A stretch of 64,000 bases of DNA. It comes from Nostoc sp. NMS9. GTDB lineage: Bacteria > Cyanobacteriota > Cyanobacteriia > Cyanobacteriales > Nostocaceae. This document shows, one piece after another, positions 1 to 9,737 of the stretch (position 1 is its first letter; every line of letters starts with the position of its first letter). The DNA is taken from NCBI RefSeq assembly GCF_017114995.1, contig NZ_JABXKL010000019.1:186001-250000 (forward strand). Direction: 5' to 3'. Under the pieces are notes generated by a model that searched no databases, was not told the origin of the DNA, and saw nothing but the letters and a program-made list of their open reading frames with translations. Both the position numbers and the translations under genes were made by a program.

Positions 1-1
1 A

Positions 2-1006
2 AACAAGATTACTGCTGAATTTGAAGAAGGAATAAAACAATTAACGCAAAGCAAGTATAGTATAGCAACTTCAAACGGAACGACAGCTTTATACTGTGGA
101 CTAAAAGCATTAAATATTGGTTATGGTGATGAGGTAATTGTACCGAACTTAACATTTGCAGCCTCATCCAATGCAGTCATTATGGCAGGGGCTAAACCTG
201 TCTTTTGCGAAATAAAAGAAGAGACGCTGTGTATTGATGTTGAGGCAGCAGCAGCATTAGTTACTGAGCGCACAAAAGCCATAATGCCAGTTCATTTATA
301 TGGGCAAAGTGCTGATATGGTAGCTGTAGAAGAATTTGCTCATAAGTTCAACCTGAAAGTAATTGAAGACGCGGCCCAAGGAATTGGGGTAAAGTTTAAA
401 GGAGAACAGGTAGGATTAAGAGGCGATGTTAGTGCTATTTCATTTTCTGGTAACAAAACAATTACTTGTGGTGAAGGAGGAATAATACTGACCCAAAGCG
501 ACACAATCGCCCAAGCTTGTCGTCGGTTAAAAACACAGGGACGCGATCACAGAGGAACATTTGTACACGAACATATAGGATTTAACTTTTCTATTACTGA
601 ACTACAAGCAGCAATTGGTATTGCACAGCTCAAAAAACTGCCAGAAATTATTCGGCGTAAGCAGGAAATTTATGATACTTACAGCAAAGGGCTAAGAGAT
701 ATACCTCAATTACAACTGCTCCCAGTAGATGAACGCTGTGAACCTGTATATTGGTTTACCTCCTATTATGCAGAAAATCGAGATGAATTAGAAAACTACT
801 TGTTAAATAACGAAATTCAGACACGGGGCTTTTTCTATCCGCTTCATATGCAGCCTTGCTACAAAGATTTCGTTAAGCCAAATGTTGAATATCCTATAAG
901 TACCAAGGCATACGAGCAAGGGATTTCATTACCATCAGCTTATGGATTAAAGCCGGAACAGCAAGCATACGTCATTGAAAAAATCCGTCAGTTTTATTTA
1001 GGGTAA
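2..1006 (+). CDS. DegT/DnrJ/EryC1/StrS aminotransferase, 5' partial
   Basis: PLP-dependent sugar aminotransferase that would transfer an amino group to a nucleotide-linked keto-sugar for surface glycans. The track begins at an internal Met (182), but the frame stays open to the window edge and the upstream codons encode the family motif SNGTTAL, so the true start lies outside the window. In track numbering, the PLP ring-nitrogen Asp is in IEDAAQ (about D63) and the aldimine Lys is in SGNKTITCGEGG (about K92). The stop overlaps the next ATG (TAATG), which indicates translational coupling with the Nudix gene. The family is secure; the sugar substrate cannot be read from sequence. Confidence 0.9.
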   Translation, partial: NKITAEFEEGIKQLTQSKYSIATSNGTTALYCGLKALNIGYGDEVIVPNLTFAASSNAVIMAGAKPVFCEIKEETLCIDVEAAAALVTERTKAIMPVHLYGQSADMVAVEEFAHKFNLKVIEDAAQGIGVKFKGEQVGLRGDVSAISFSGNKTITCGEGGIILTQSDTIAQACRRLKTQGRDHRGTFVHEHIGFNFSITELQAAIGIAQLKKLPEIIRRKQEIYDTYSKGLRDIPQLQLLPVDERCEPVYWFTSYYAENRDELENYLLNNEIQTRGFFYPLHMQPCYKDFVKPNVEYPISTKAYEQGISLPSAYGLKPEQQAYVIEKIRQFYLG

Positions 1007-1956
1007 TGAGTACTTTTAAATTTCCTCAGTACCTAGAAAAACTTGTTTCTAAGCTTTCAGATTTGCCTGATGGCAAAATTTTAGCTGAAGCTTTGGCAAC
1101 AGGGAAAGATTTTATTACGCTACTTCAGCACCAGGAAGTTAAAGGCATTACAGATATTCGGACAATTGAAGGGCAAGCTCCTCAAAATATTATAGGAGAG
1201 CCTATTAATACTAACTTTTATGACTACATAGATAATATTATTCGGCCGCAAATTGCATCAGGAGAAATTTCTGATGGTAAACAAAGTAAATATGATGATA
1301 GAAAAGTCAGATGGTCTGGAGCAGGCGTAAAGGGAAACTGGTTCCGAAGAAATGAAGTTTTATACTTAGAAGTTGGGCCGACAACTTATCCAAGATATCG
1401 TCAAGACATTGAGAGAACTAAAGCAGAGTCTTTACAGTTGATGCTCAAAGGATTAGAAAAATATAACGAGCCCTTCGGATATTTTACACGGACAATCGGC
1501 GTCACTGTAATTCCTATATCTAAGCAGGGCAGCGTTTATATTGGAGAACGTTCGCCAAATGTTGATTGTCCGGGATTATTAAATTTTGTAGCTGGTCTTG
1601 CCACATTTAATGAAATACAAGCAAATATCAACTTCTATGCTGATGCTCAACGAGAGTTAGAAGAAGAACTCGGCATTTGTATGGAACTTAATAATTCTAA
1701 TACTCAATTTATTGGTATTGCTGGAAATCCTTTTACTAGCGAAAACGATCTAATTTTTATAGTTCAAACTTCTGTTTCTGAAGATCATTTTGAATCTCAA
1801 ATATTGACTGAACACTCGCGGCTTGTACGTTTAAAGAATAAGTCTGATGCTGAAAACCTGCTTGACCAAGGATTGTTACCTGGGGAAAATACAAAAAAAG
1901 CGATCGCCTACGCCTCTAGAATAGGACTAGAATATTTGGTTAAATATATTTTTTAA
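1006..1956 (+). CDS. Nudix hydrolase-domain protein
   Basis: 316 aa. A C-terminal Nudix domain is indicated by the Nudix-box core RELEEELGI at about residues 213-221, with a Gly-rich approach (FVAGLA) and flanking beta strands. The spacing between the leading Gly and the Arg is longer than in the textbook Nudix box, so the substrate pocket may be divergent. The first 130 residues match nothing I recognise. The gene shares one base with the upstream aminotransferase stop, so the two are almost certainly co-translated. A role in clearing or remodelling a nucleotide-sugar is inferred from this neighbour only. Confidence 0.7.
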   Translation: MSTFKFPQYLEKLVSKLSDLPDGKILAEALATGKDFITLLQHQEVKGITDIRTIEGQAPQNIIGEPINTNFYDYIDNIIRPQIASGEISDGKQSKYDDRKVRWSGAGVKGNWFRRNEVLYLEVGPTTYPRYRQDIERTKAESLQLMLKGLEKYNEPFGYFTRTIGVTVIPISKQGSVYIGERSPNVDCPGLLNFVAGLATFNEIQANINFYADAQRELEEELGICMELNNSNTQFIGIAGNPFTSENDLIFIVQTSVSEDHFESQILTEHSRLVRLKNKSDAENLLDQGLLPGENTKKAIAYASRIGLEYLVKYIF

Positions 1957-1994
1957 AAATTTATACTAAGTATCACAATTTTCTTTATATTAGG

Positions 1995-2099
1995 ACTCAC
2001 GTCAACCAAACTCTAGGTGTGCCGAAAAATCGCATTTACATAGAGTTTGCAGATGCTAAGGGTGCAATGTGGGGCTGGAACGGCACAACTTTTGGCTAA
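1995..2099 (+). pseudogene. MIF/phenylpyruvate-tautomerase-like C-terminal remnant
   Basis: This intergenic stretch reads in frame as THVNQTLGVPKNRIYIEF followed by ADAKGAMWGWNGTTFG and a stop. That is the characteristic C-terminus of macrophage-migration-inhibitory-factor/tautomerase-family proteins (about the last 30 of 115 residues). No N-terminal part or start is present upstream, because the Nudix gene ends only 38 bp before it. It is therefore a truncated remnant, not a gene. The left edge (TAGGACTCACG) resembles the ends of common Nostocales repeats, which may mark the breakpoint. Confidence 0.65.
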
Positions 2100-2178
2100 T
2101 TTCCCGTCTTCTTTAGTCAAGACTAACTCGATCTAGCAGGTGTAGGATAGAGATCCAACATCAACTCGTGATTTTTTT

Positions 2179-3270
2179 ATGTCTGCTACGCCTCTTGTAT
2201 CTCAGGTTGACTTCAACTCAGAAAAATCAGAATTAATCCCTCCCCTTCTAGGCGCTTCTCTGGCGGAGTTAAGCACTTGGGTGCAGCAACAAAGACAACC
2301 TGCTTACAGAGGAAAGCAACTGCATGAATGGATATACGACAAGGGGGTGCGATCGCTAGCTGATATTTCTGTCTTCTCCAAGCAATGGCGTACAGAACTA
2401 GCAGAAGTTCCGATTGGGCGCTCAATTTTACATTACCGCTCTGAGGCTCCCGATGGTACGGTCAAATATCTTTTACGATTAACAGACGGGCAAATTATAG
2501 AAACTGTAGGCATCCCTACCTTCGCAGAAAGGGGAGAAGGCCCAAAAGCCCGTCTGACAGTTTGTGTTTCTACTCAGGTGGGTTGCCCAATGGCGTGTGA
2601 TTTCTGCGCTACTGGTAAGGGAGGCTACAAGCGCAACTTAGCACGGCACGAAATTGTCGATCAGGTGTTGACTGTGCAAGAAGATTTTCAGCAACGGGTT
2701 AGCAATGTGGTGTTTATGGGACTGGGTGAACCGTTGTTGAATACTGAGAATGTCCTAGCAGCCCTAAAATCCCTGAATCAAGATGTCGGTATTGGGCAGC
2801 GATCGCTTACAGTTTCTACAGTGGGGATTCGCGATCGCATCCGTCAGTTCGCGCAAAACAATTTGCAAATCACTCTGGCTGTGAGTCTCCACGCCCCCAA
2901 CCAAGCACTACGAGAAAAACTCATCCCCAGCGCCCGCGCCTATCCTCTAGAAGATTTACTGGCTGAATGTCGGGAATATGTGGAAATCACTGGACGCCGC
3001 GTTACTTTTGAATATGTTCTTCTCGCTGGTATTAACGATTTACCAGAACACGCATTGGAACTCTCAAAATGCCTGCGAGGATTCCAAAGTCATGTGAATT
3101 TGATTCCTTACAATCCCATCCAAGAAGTAGACTATAAACGTCCCAACCGCGATCGCATTCAAGGTTTTGTGAACGTTCTCAAGCAGCAAAATACTGCTGT
3201 TAGTGTCCGTTATTCCCGTGGTTTAGAGGCTGATGCTGCTTGTGGACAACTCAGAGCAAGTAAAAACTAA
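2179..3270 (+). CDS. rlmN: 23S rRNA (adenine2503-C2)-methyltransferase RlmN
   Basis: Radical-SAM enzyme that methylates C2 of A2503 in 23S rRNA (and A37 of some tRNAs), using a Cys-bound methyl intermediate. The 363 aa match the family length. The 4Fe-4S/SAM motif CPMACDFC supplies C136, C140 and C143; the [11 protein letters not shown]-binding segment follows, and the catalytic C-terminal Cys is in DAACGQL (about C355). The ATG at 2179 keeps the expected N-terminal helical domain. It stands alone, 222 bp after the Nudix gene, so it probably has its own promoter. Confidence 0.96.
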   Translation: MSATPLVSQVDFNSEKSELIPPLLGASLAELSTWVQQQRQPAYRGKQLHEWIYDKGVRSLADISVFSKQWRTELAEVPIGRSILHYRSEAPDGTVKYLLRLTDGQIIETVGIPTFAERGEGPKARLTVCVSTQVGCPMACDFCATGKGGYKRNLARHEIVDQVLTVQEDFQQRVSNVVFMGLGEPLLNTENVLAALKSLNQDVGIGQRSLTVSTVGIRDRIRQFAQNNLQITLAVSLHAPNQALREKLIPSARAYPLEDLLAECREYVEITGRRVTFEYVLLAGINDLPEHALELSKCLRGFQSHVNLIPYNPIQEVDYKRPNRDRIQGFVNVLKQQNTAVSVRYSRGLEADAACGQLRASKN

Positions 3271-3414
3271 AATTTTTACACAGAGTTTTTTGAGCAACAC
3301 GTAGCTACAAGTTTAGGTTAAAGGAATCGTACTATTATACTTATAGTGCTTCCAAGTACGTATTTATATTTCTGCTTTTTTGTTTCTTACTAAGAATTTA
3401 GGGCTGCTATACCA

Positions 3415-4080
3415 ATGAATGAATCTACACTTCTTTACGATGAGAATTTTTTTAATAGCAAATATTTTCAAACTGATTATAAAACTATAGCTACGACGAT
3501 TTTCAACTTGTATCAACCAAAAAAAGTTGCAGATTTTGGTTGTGGCCCTGGCCATTTAAGTAGAGAGTTAGCAAAATTAGGTGTTAAAGTAACTGCTATT
3601 GATGGTTTTTCTCAGCCGGATTTTTCTGATTTAAATGTTGAATTTCATCTTGTAAATTTGAACGACTCAATTGCCATAACTAATATATTCACTAACAGAA
3701 CATTTGATATGGCAATTTGTTTAGAAGTAGCGGAACATTTAAATCCGTCAGTCTCATCAGAGTTAGTTACTTGGTTGACAAAAGTAGCGCCAGTAGTAGT
3801 ATTTTCTGCCGCAGTTTTGGGACAGGGTGGAGTTGGACATATTAATCTACAACCCCGTGATTTTTGGCATGGTCAATTCACCCAACACAGTTTTTTATGT
3901 GCTGATAGAATACGAGAACAATTACGTTTAGTGCCTAGTATTGCTCCTTGGTATCTTTATAACATTTTGGATTATGTTCACACACACCATCCTTTAGTAC
4001 CGCAAGCAGAGGATGTAATTCAACGCTTAATTGCATCTGAATCGGCAGCAACTAGTGCCTATTTTGGTTTATGGCGTTGA
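3415..4080 (+). CDS. class I SAM-dependent methyltransferase
   Basis: 221 aa. A Rossmann-type SAM-binding domain is shown by motif I VADFGCGPGHLSRELAKLG at about residues 38-56, the acidic end of strand 2 in VTAIDG, and a motif-IV-like ICLEVAEHL at about 101-109. No membrane segments. It resembles small-molecule or glycan methyltransferases (Methyltransf_23/FkbM-like in style), but nothing identifies the acceptor. It is 144 bp from rlmN and probably separately transcribed. Confidence 0.8.
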   Translation: MNESTLLYDENFFNSKYFQTDYKTIATTIFNLYQPKKVADFGCGPGHLSRELAKLGVKVTAIDGFSQPDFSDLNVEFHLVNLNDSIAITNIFTNRTFDMAICLEVAEHLNPSVSSELVTWLTKVAPVVVFSAAVLGQGGVGHINLQPRDFWHGQFTQHSFLCADRIREQLRLVPSIAPWYLYNILDYVHTHHPLVPQAEDVIQRLIASESAATSAYFGLWR

Positions 4081-4368
4081 TGATTGCAGTATGAATGTAA
4101 CTAAACAAAGGAATAAAAAGGAGTCAGCCCCAACTCTTGGAGACGCTACGCGAACGGGGAAGTCAAAAGTCACGCATTCAAAAGTCAAAATTAATAATCC
4201 CCATAAATAAATTTCGGGGCAAGTAAACGGACGAGGAGTATCGTTATTCGCCCGCTATTTATCCCACGCTGCCCTATCGGGTCAGGGGTGGGACTTCTGT
4301 CGGTTCAAGCTAAAATAGATACTTCAGGATAAAGCGATCGCTCAACCCAACCAATCACAAATAACTAT
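4081..4368. other. intergenic with an interspersed-repeat fragment
   Basis: Contains a short fragment of the GAGACGCTACGCGAACG-type interspersed repeat near 4139-4160 and STRR-like AAAAGTCA copies. One HIP1 site lies just before the next gene (about 4334). No gene is apparent. Confidence 0.5.
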
Positions 4369-4830
4369 ATGTTGAATCGATCATTGACGCTTAAACTATG
4401 GCTACTAGCGATTGTTCTTGCAAAAGCTCTGCCCATGAATTCTCCTGCTTATGGACAAATAATTAAACCGATTCCTCAGCAACCTGAGTTCTTTCAAGAA
4501 AGAATGAGACAACAACAAGAGGAACGAACTCAGCAAACACAAGAGCAATTGAAGGAAACATGGCTACGCCAAAACCTTCAACAACCACGACAACAACAAC
4601 AACAACAGCAAGAATTTACACGACAACGGCAAGAACTAATACGCCAGCAACAATTTAGACTACAACAGCAAGAAACAAGACTACAACAGCAACAATTTAC
4701 ACGACAGCAACAATTGAGAATACAAGATCAACAACTCAGACAAGATCAACAAATTAGACAACAGCAACAATTTAGATTACAAGAACAGAGACGACAGCAA
4801 GAACTTAGACAACAGAAAGAAAACCTGTGA
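4369..4830 (+). CDS. Gln-rich exported protein
   Basis: 153 aa. A signal peptide is likely: basic start MLNRSLTLK, hydrophobic core LWLLAIVLAKAL and a cut after SPAYG. The mature part is almost entirely Gln/Arg/Glu, in patterns such as RQQQLRIQDQQL, and is predicted to form a long charged helix or coiled coil. No catalytic domain. The low-complexity DNA (CAA/CAG runs) is prone to slippage. The function is unknown; a periplasmic or envelope structural role is a guess from the composition. Confidence 0.55.
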   Translation: MLNRSLTLKLWLLAIVLAKALPMNSPAYGQIIKPIPQQPEFFQERMRQQQEERTQQTQEQLKETWLRQNLQQPRQQQQQQQEFTRQRQELIRQQQFRLQQQETRLQQQQFTRQQQLRIQDQQLRQDQQIRQQQQFRLQEQRRQQELRQQKENL

Positions 4831-5265
4831 AGTGTTCAAAATTTCTGTTGAAGAAGAATTCAGGATCCAGAATAAGAAAGTCGGGAATACCCTGCGGCAT
4901 CTTGCTACTGAGTCGCCACTAAGGTAAGTAAACGGCTAAATCTTCTTTTTCAGAGACGTGCAAAGGACGACTTAGCGTATTTATTAAACATATTTCTTCA
5001 GAAGCTCTCTATGAGACGCTGCACTATCCACTAGTACTTCGACCCTTCTCTACGTTCGCGCAGCGTGTCGCAGACAGACGCTGCGCGTAGCTTGCTTCCA
5101 CGTTCGTGTAAATGTCCCGTAGGGAAGTGGTACAACAAGCTCAGAGCATCGCAAGTTCAGTAACCTTCCGACTCCAATTCATACTGAATTCTGACTTCTG
5201 ACTCCTGAATTCTGTTTTGATAAATAACTTTTTTATTAAAAATTAGAGAAAATCTTCTCCAATTT
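4831..5265. other. gene-free stretch with palindromic repeat cluster
   Basis: Holds interspersed palindromic Nostoc repeats at about 5005-5125, including CGCAGCGTGTCGCAGACAGA and GCTGCGCGTAGCTTGCTTCC, followed by STRR-like TTCTGACTTCTGACTCCTGA (about 5180-5205). I see no gene in it. Confidence 0.5.
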
Positions 5266-5463
5266 TTAATTTTTTCTTATTAGCTCGCGGTGTGCATGAA
5301 TGCCAGGGGCATACGCTTCAATTACTTTGCCAGTGCGAGTGCAACTAATCATCAAATAGTCACAACTTGGGCATTGTGTCCGAGTTAATTGACTATCAGA
5401 AATATAATAACGCTCCGCATGACTACCACAATTCGGGCAGTAAATCTTTTGTACTGTCTGCAT
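5266..5463 (-). CDS. small zinc-ribbon protein
   Basis: 65 aa. Two CxxC knuckles, YCPNCGSH at about residues 8-15 and QCPSCDYL at about 31-38, make a compact zinc ribbon, with a further Cys (ISCTRTG) after the second knuckle. Proteins of this size and pattern are conserved in cyanobacteria and are sometimes mislabelled as PriA because of the ribbon. No helicase domain is present. The role is unknown; nucleic-acid or protein binding is plausible. It stands alone between long AT-rich spacers. Confidence 0.7.
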   Translation of the reverse strand: MQTVQKIYCPNCGSHAERYYISDSQLTRTQCPSCDYLMISCTRTGKVIEAYAPGIHAHRELIRKN

Positions 5464-6018
5464 TTTAAAACCCCTGGTTGTAATTATTTTTTATTTGGTA
5501 AAGCTACTAGTTAAACCAGGAAAAAATCTGGTTCGACCCAATTTAACAAACTGCTGTAATATTGGCTGATTATTTTAAACAAAACTTCAGGTTTGATAAC
5601 TTTCCCATATCTTTATCTATTATTCTAGAATTTCAGTGATTTTACCCTCCTACTTTAGATACATAAATTGTTTTTCAATTAAATGCTGCTTAGAGATTTA
5701 CTGATCCCTATGATTAATGCCTTGAGAGAGCTTTGTTTATAGTCATTTCAGACGAATACAAAAAAAGCCGTTCTTGTATTCAAAAATTAAACAACATAAA
5801 TTACTGTATATTTAGTCACAAAATCTCTATCTTAAGATTTAGTTAATATTTGCTGGCAATATTTGTGAGATTAAATTCTGGTGAGATAATTTAATCAAAA
5901 CTTCCAAACTTCAGAAGTAAGGAGCGGCTTCCTTTACTCAAAACTTCAGGAGCCGCTCAAAATTCTCTTCAAATTTTGTTTTCACCTCTTCTTCAAGGTG
6001 ACAATGGGAGTTGTCACT
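5464..6018. other. AT-rich spacer with two hairpins
   Basis: 555 bp without a gene. A hairpin at 5995-6019 (AAGGTGACAA / TTGTCACTT) overlaps the uvrC stop, and an imperfect inverted repeat lies at 5921-5958 (GAGCGGCTTCC / GGAGCCGCTC). Either could end uvrC transcription on the minus strand, but neither has a good T-run. Confidence 0.45.
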
Positions 6019-7896
6019 TCAAGCAGGATGAAAATAATCGTAAATTTCTTGAGCCAAACGCGGCCCAATTCCTGCTACTTCAGTGAGTTGCGTGGTTGTC
6101 GCTTGCCGAATATAGTCAACTGAGCGAAAATGCCCTAGTAGCTGTTTTTGTCGATGATGTCCTAAGCCAGGAATTTCATCTAAACGCGATCGCTTCAATT
6201 TATCACTGCGCTGCTGACGATGGAAACTCACTGCAAACCGATGCGCTTCATCCCGCAGCCGCCGCAACAACTGTACCCCAGGTTGTTCTGCATCAGTTGT
6301 TAAGGGTTTAGATTCTCCTGGTAAAAAAATCTCTTCTCGCTGCTTTGCTAAACTTACAACTCGCAAGTCTTCTAATAAATTCATCTCTTGCAAAACGGCG
6401 ACAACCGATGATAACTGACCTTTACCACCATCGATCATGATTAAATCAGGCCAGTCAGGATTACCCAAACGTGTTAATTGCTGATTTTCCCCATATTTAC
6501 GGAACCGCCGCTGGATGACTTCAGCAAGACTAGCAAAATCATCTGAGTGTCCTGCTGTCACCGTAGGATTTTTAATTTTGTAGTGGCGATAGTGCTGCTT
6601 TGCGGGTAATCCGTCGATAAAAACAACTTGCGAAGCTACTGCATTTGACCCTTGAATATGGGAAATGTCATAACCTTCAATGCGGTGAGGTACATCTGGT
6701 AAATCGAGAATGGCGGCTAAATCTTGCATTGCTTGGTGATTGCGATCGCCAAATTTCTGCATTCTTTGCAATTCATACTGAGCATTTCGCTCTACCATCT
6801 CAATTAATTCTGCTTTAGTTTGGCGTAAAGGAGTCAATATTGTGACTTTTTTGCCTTTACGTTGAGTTAAGACATCCGCCAATATCTCAGCATCTGGTAA
6901 ATCATGCTGTACCAAAATCTCTAAAGGTATTTCTACGGAATCAGCAGTTTGGTAATGTTCCTCTAAAGCTCGTTGTAAAATAGCTCCCGGTTCTGCGTGA
7001 GCATCCGCCACAAAGGCTAAACGTCCAACCAATTGCCCAGCGCGAATCTGGAATAGTTGAATGCAGGCGTGCTGTTCGTCGGCTGCCAGTGCGATCGCAT
7101 CCCGCGAAACTGTATCATCTGGTAAGGAAACTTTTTGGTCAGCTGTCAGCGACTTTAACCCAGAAATTTGATCGCGAATCCGCGCCGCTGACTCAAAATT
7201 CAAGTTCTCAGATGCTGCGTTCATCTGTTGGGTCAAAATATCAATCAGTTCCTGAGTTCGACCTTGAAAAACCATCGCTATTTTTTGGACAATTTTGCGA
7301 TATTCTTCTGGTGAAATCATCTGTTGACACACACCTGGACAACGCCCTAAATCAAAATTCAAGCAAGGACGGTCTTTAAAAAGTGGTTGAGGTCGTTGTC
7401 GCTGTGGAAAAATGCGCTTGCAGATACGGACGATTTCTCGCAATAAACCAGCATCAGTATAAGGCCCGTAAAATTTATCCTTTTCTTTACCGAATTGGCG
7501 TTTACGGGTAATAAAAATTCGCGGATAATCTTCTGACCAGGTAATGCAGAGATAGGGATATTTTTTATCATCTTTGAGCAGCACGTTAAAGTATGGTTGG
7601 TGCTGCTTGATCAAATTGGCTTCTAGCGCTAAAGCTTCGGCTTCTGTATCAGTGACGATGAATTCAATTTCTGTCACCAACTTGACCATTGTGGCGATAC
7701 GTTCACTCTTGTTGTAGCCATCCCGGAAATAGGAACGGACACGCGATCGCAACTTACGTGATTTACCTATATATATAATGCGATCGCTCGTGTCCCGCAT
7801 GAAATAAACCCCCGGTTCCGGTGGAATTTCGGCTAGACGGTTTTCTAGTCGTTCTAGCTCTTTAACCAGTGGTAATATTTGAGTAGATATTGTCAC
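6019..7896 (-). CDS. uvrC: excinuclease ABC subunit C (UvrC)
   Basis: Dual-incision endonuclease of UvrABC nucleotide excision repair. Order: GIY-YIG nuclease near the N-terminus ([24 protein letters not shown]), the Cys cluster [13 protein letters not shown], a UVR motif ([13 protein letters not shown]), an RNase H-like second nuclease ([22 protein letters not shown]), and C-terminal helix-hairpin-helix motifs ([32 protein letters not shown]). The track start at 7971 adds 25 residues that are not UvrC-like. I prefer the in-frame GTG at 7896 ([10 protein letters not shown]), which gives 625 aa, the usual cyanobacterial length. The start choice is inference. Confidence 0.93.
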   Translation of the reverse strand: MTISTQILPLVKELERLENRLAEIPPEPGVYFMRDTSDRIIYIGKSRKLRSRVRSYFRDGYNKSERIATMVKLVTEIEFIVTDTEAEALALEANLIKQHQPYFNVLLKDDKKYPYLCITWSEDYPRIFITRKRQFGKEKDKFYGPYTDAGLLREIVRICKRIFPQRQRPQPLFKDRPCLNFDLGRCPGVCQQMISPEEYRKIVQKIAMVFQGRTQELIDILTQQMNAASENLNFESAARIRDQISGLKSLTADQKVSLPDDTVSRDAIALAADEQHACIQLFQIRAGQLVGRLAFVADAHAEPGAILQRALEEHYQTADSVEIPLEILVQHDLPDAEILADVLTQRKGKKVTILTPLRQTKAELIEMVERNAQYELQRMQKFGDRNHQAMQDLAAILDLPDVPHRIEGYDISHIQGSNAVASQVVFIDGLPAKQHYRHYKIKNPTVTAGHSDDFASLAEVIQRRFRKYGENQQLTRLGNPDWPDLIMIDGGKGQLSSVVAVLQEMNLLEDLRVVSLAKQREEIFLPGESKPLTTDAEQPGVQLLRRLRDEAHRFAVSFHRQQRSDKLKRSRLDEIPGLGHHRQKQLLGHFRSVDYIRQATTTQLTEVAGIGPRLAQEIYDYFHPA

Positions 7897-8557
7897 AACC
7901 AAAATTAGGTAATCTTTCTCTATTCTAAGAAAAATTATTTTTTCGTGCCGATTTAACAAATTATTTATCAAGTAAATATAAAGTAGCAGCCATGAGTGGC
8001 ATATACCAGAACAGATGAAAGAGGGGCCGGGGACTGGGGGAGAATAATAACTCCTAACTCAGCACCGATCAAGCCCTAGCTATCCGCTAACAGCATCAAT
8101 CCAGGTAGGCTTTTAGTCCGCACAAAAGTCTGCTGTAGTCACTTATTCGGCTTCCAAGCTAGAGGCTCGCCAGAAAACTTACTGCAAGCATTAAAACTTT
8201 GGAGCCGACGAGAGTTTGTCTAGCTGCAACCTTAGTCATTGGCTGCTACTGTCAGAATAAAAACTTTGCTTTTTGAATTTATAATTAATATTTTTAAATT
8301 CATAATACATTATTATCTGAAACTTTATATTTTAGATTCGATGATAATATTTTTGTATTGACATATATTTTTTATTAATAAACAATAGGCTTGTATATTG
8401 CTTGTATAAATATCACATAAGATTTTTATTTATTGATACTATTTATGTTTATTTTTTGAATTTGTAATATTAAGCGAATTAACTGATTTAGTCAGTTAAA
8501 TTTACGATTATGATTGAGAATATATTTATTATGATGATTTCAGACGAGAGCTAAATT
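7897..8557. other. AT-rich intergenic region with a MITE-end fragment
   Basis: No gene over 60 codons. At 8057-8091 it carries a diverged copy of the terminal repeat seen at 16504-16733 (CCTAGCTATCCGCTAAC). The rest, especially 8270-8500, is strongly AT-rich and probably contains the promoters of the flanking genes. Confidence 0.45.
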
Positions 8558-8737
8558 ATGAATTTACAAGATTTTGAAATCCAGTATCGTGAGGCTATGG
8601 CTGAAACTCTCAATGAACTCCAAACAGCAGTTTTGTTATTAGCGCAAGTACAACAGAGAATTTCAACAATTGGCAGTTCTGTACAAACTCTTAGCGAGTG
8701 CGTTGAAGAGTTTATTGCTGACCAAAAAGCGGAATAA
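8558..8737 (+). CDS. small hypothetical protein, 59 aa (not in ORF track)
   Basis: An ATG at 8558 opens a 59-codon frame, MNLQDFEIQYREAMAETLNE and onwards, ending at TAA 8735-8737. It is just under the track threshold. The product is acidic, helical and amphipathic (LQTAVLLLAQVQQRISTIGS), ending SECVEEFIADQKAE, and looks like a short coiled-coil adaptor. A GAG-containing purine stretch (CGAGAG) sits upstream of the ATG. It converges on the response regulator, with 21 bp between the stops. I do not recognise the family. Confidence 0.5.
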   Translation: MNLQDFEIQYREAMAETLNELQTAVLLLAQVQQRISTIGSSVQTLSECVEEFIADQKAE

Positions 8738-8758
8738 ATACACGCCTAGCAAAAAAGC

Positions 8759-9181
8759 TTATCTGTGGCGATAAGTAAGCTGTTCTTCAATTGCAAGGAT
8801 GAGATCCTTGAGTTTTAAAGGTTTGACAAAATAGCTACATGCACCCAAACTCAGAGCTAGTTCTTGATCTGCTTTAAAAGCAAAGGCTGAAACCACAATG
8901 ATAGGTATTTTTGACAAATCAGGTTTTTGCTGGACTTGTTTTAAGAGTGAATAACCGTCAATATCTGGCAATTTCAAGTCTAATAACATTAAATCTGGCT
9001 CGAATTTCTCTATGGTTGAGAAAAAAGCAGAGCCTTCTGATAAACTTTCGACTTCATACCCACAGTAACTTAGATAGTCACTAAGTAACATCCGATTGAG
9101 GTAATGGTCTTCAACTAGTAAAATTCGTCTAACTTTGTGTGACTGCAATGGCTGATTTATATTGAGTAATTGTACTGTCAT
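8759..9181 (-). CDS. single-domain response regulator (CheY-like)
   Basis: 140 aa consisting of one REC domain. Acidic pocket LLVEDH (E24, D25), phosphoacceptor LLLDLKLPD (D68), switch residue in VVSAF (S98), and the conserved Lys in YFVKPL (K120). No output domain, so it should act by protein interaction in a phosphorelay, as many stand-alone cyanobacterial REC proteins do. No histidine kinase is nearby. The ATG at 9181 leaves a 17-residue leader before the domain. Confidence 0.9.
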   Translation of the reverse strand: MTVQLLNINQPLQSHKVRRILLVEDHYLNRMLLSDYLSYCGYEVESLSEGSAFFSTIEKFEPDLMLLDLKLPDIDGYSLLKQVQQKPDLSKIPIIVVSAFAFKADQELALSLGACSYFVKPLKLKDLILAIEEQLTYRHR

Positions 9182-9737
9182 TGCTACCTATTATCTGATT
9201 ATCTTAATTAAAAGCCAACAATTATTACCATAAACTAAAACAGTAGTGCATTTAAACAGTGAAACAAATAGAAATTATACTTAGTGTAATCTAATCAAAG
9301 ATATGAATAAATCAAATTTAGCTGCATTACAAAACTAAAACAATAGTATCATTAAATACAATTAAATCAAAAATTCAGCTTTTTTTTAGGAATTTTTTAT
9401 AATTTAGAGTATTCAGTTAACATCTGTTTTTACAAATTTAATTGCCTAAAATTTATAAGTAAAACTACTTAAGTAATACTGGAACTAATATTATAGTAAT
9501 TGCCCTTCCTAAGGATGTGAGGGTAAGTAATACCATTGTACGAAATCTATATTAAAAACAAATCAAGTTGGTAGAGGCATACTGATGTAAAATCTTGCAA
9601 TCGATTTATTTGTTGCAAGTATTTTTAGAAACAGTATAATCTAGAAGATTAAATTATCTTATAGCTGCAAGGAATTATTCATCAAAAAAGGGAGCTGTTA
9701 GCTCCCTTACTTATTTTTTGGAATGGAAACCAGAGTT
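9182..9737. other. AT-rich spacer
   Basis: 556 bp with no gene. It includes the terminator of the PEP-CTERM gene near its right end (separate entry) and upstream sequence of the response regulator at its left end. Confidence 0.5.
9684..9710 (-). terminator. intrinsic terminator of the PEP-CTERM gene
   Basis: Read on the minus strand, the stem GGGAGCTAACAGCTCCC is followed at once by TTTTTTG, about 30 bp after the stop at 9738. This is a textbook Rho-independent terminator. Confidence 0.85.
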
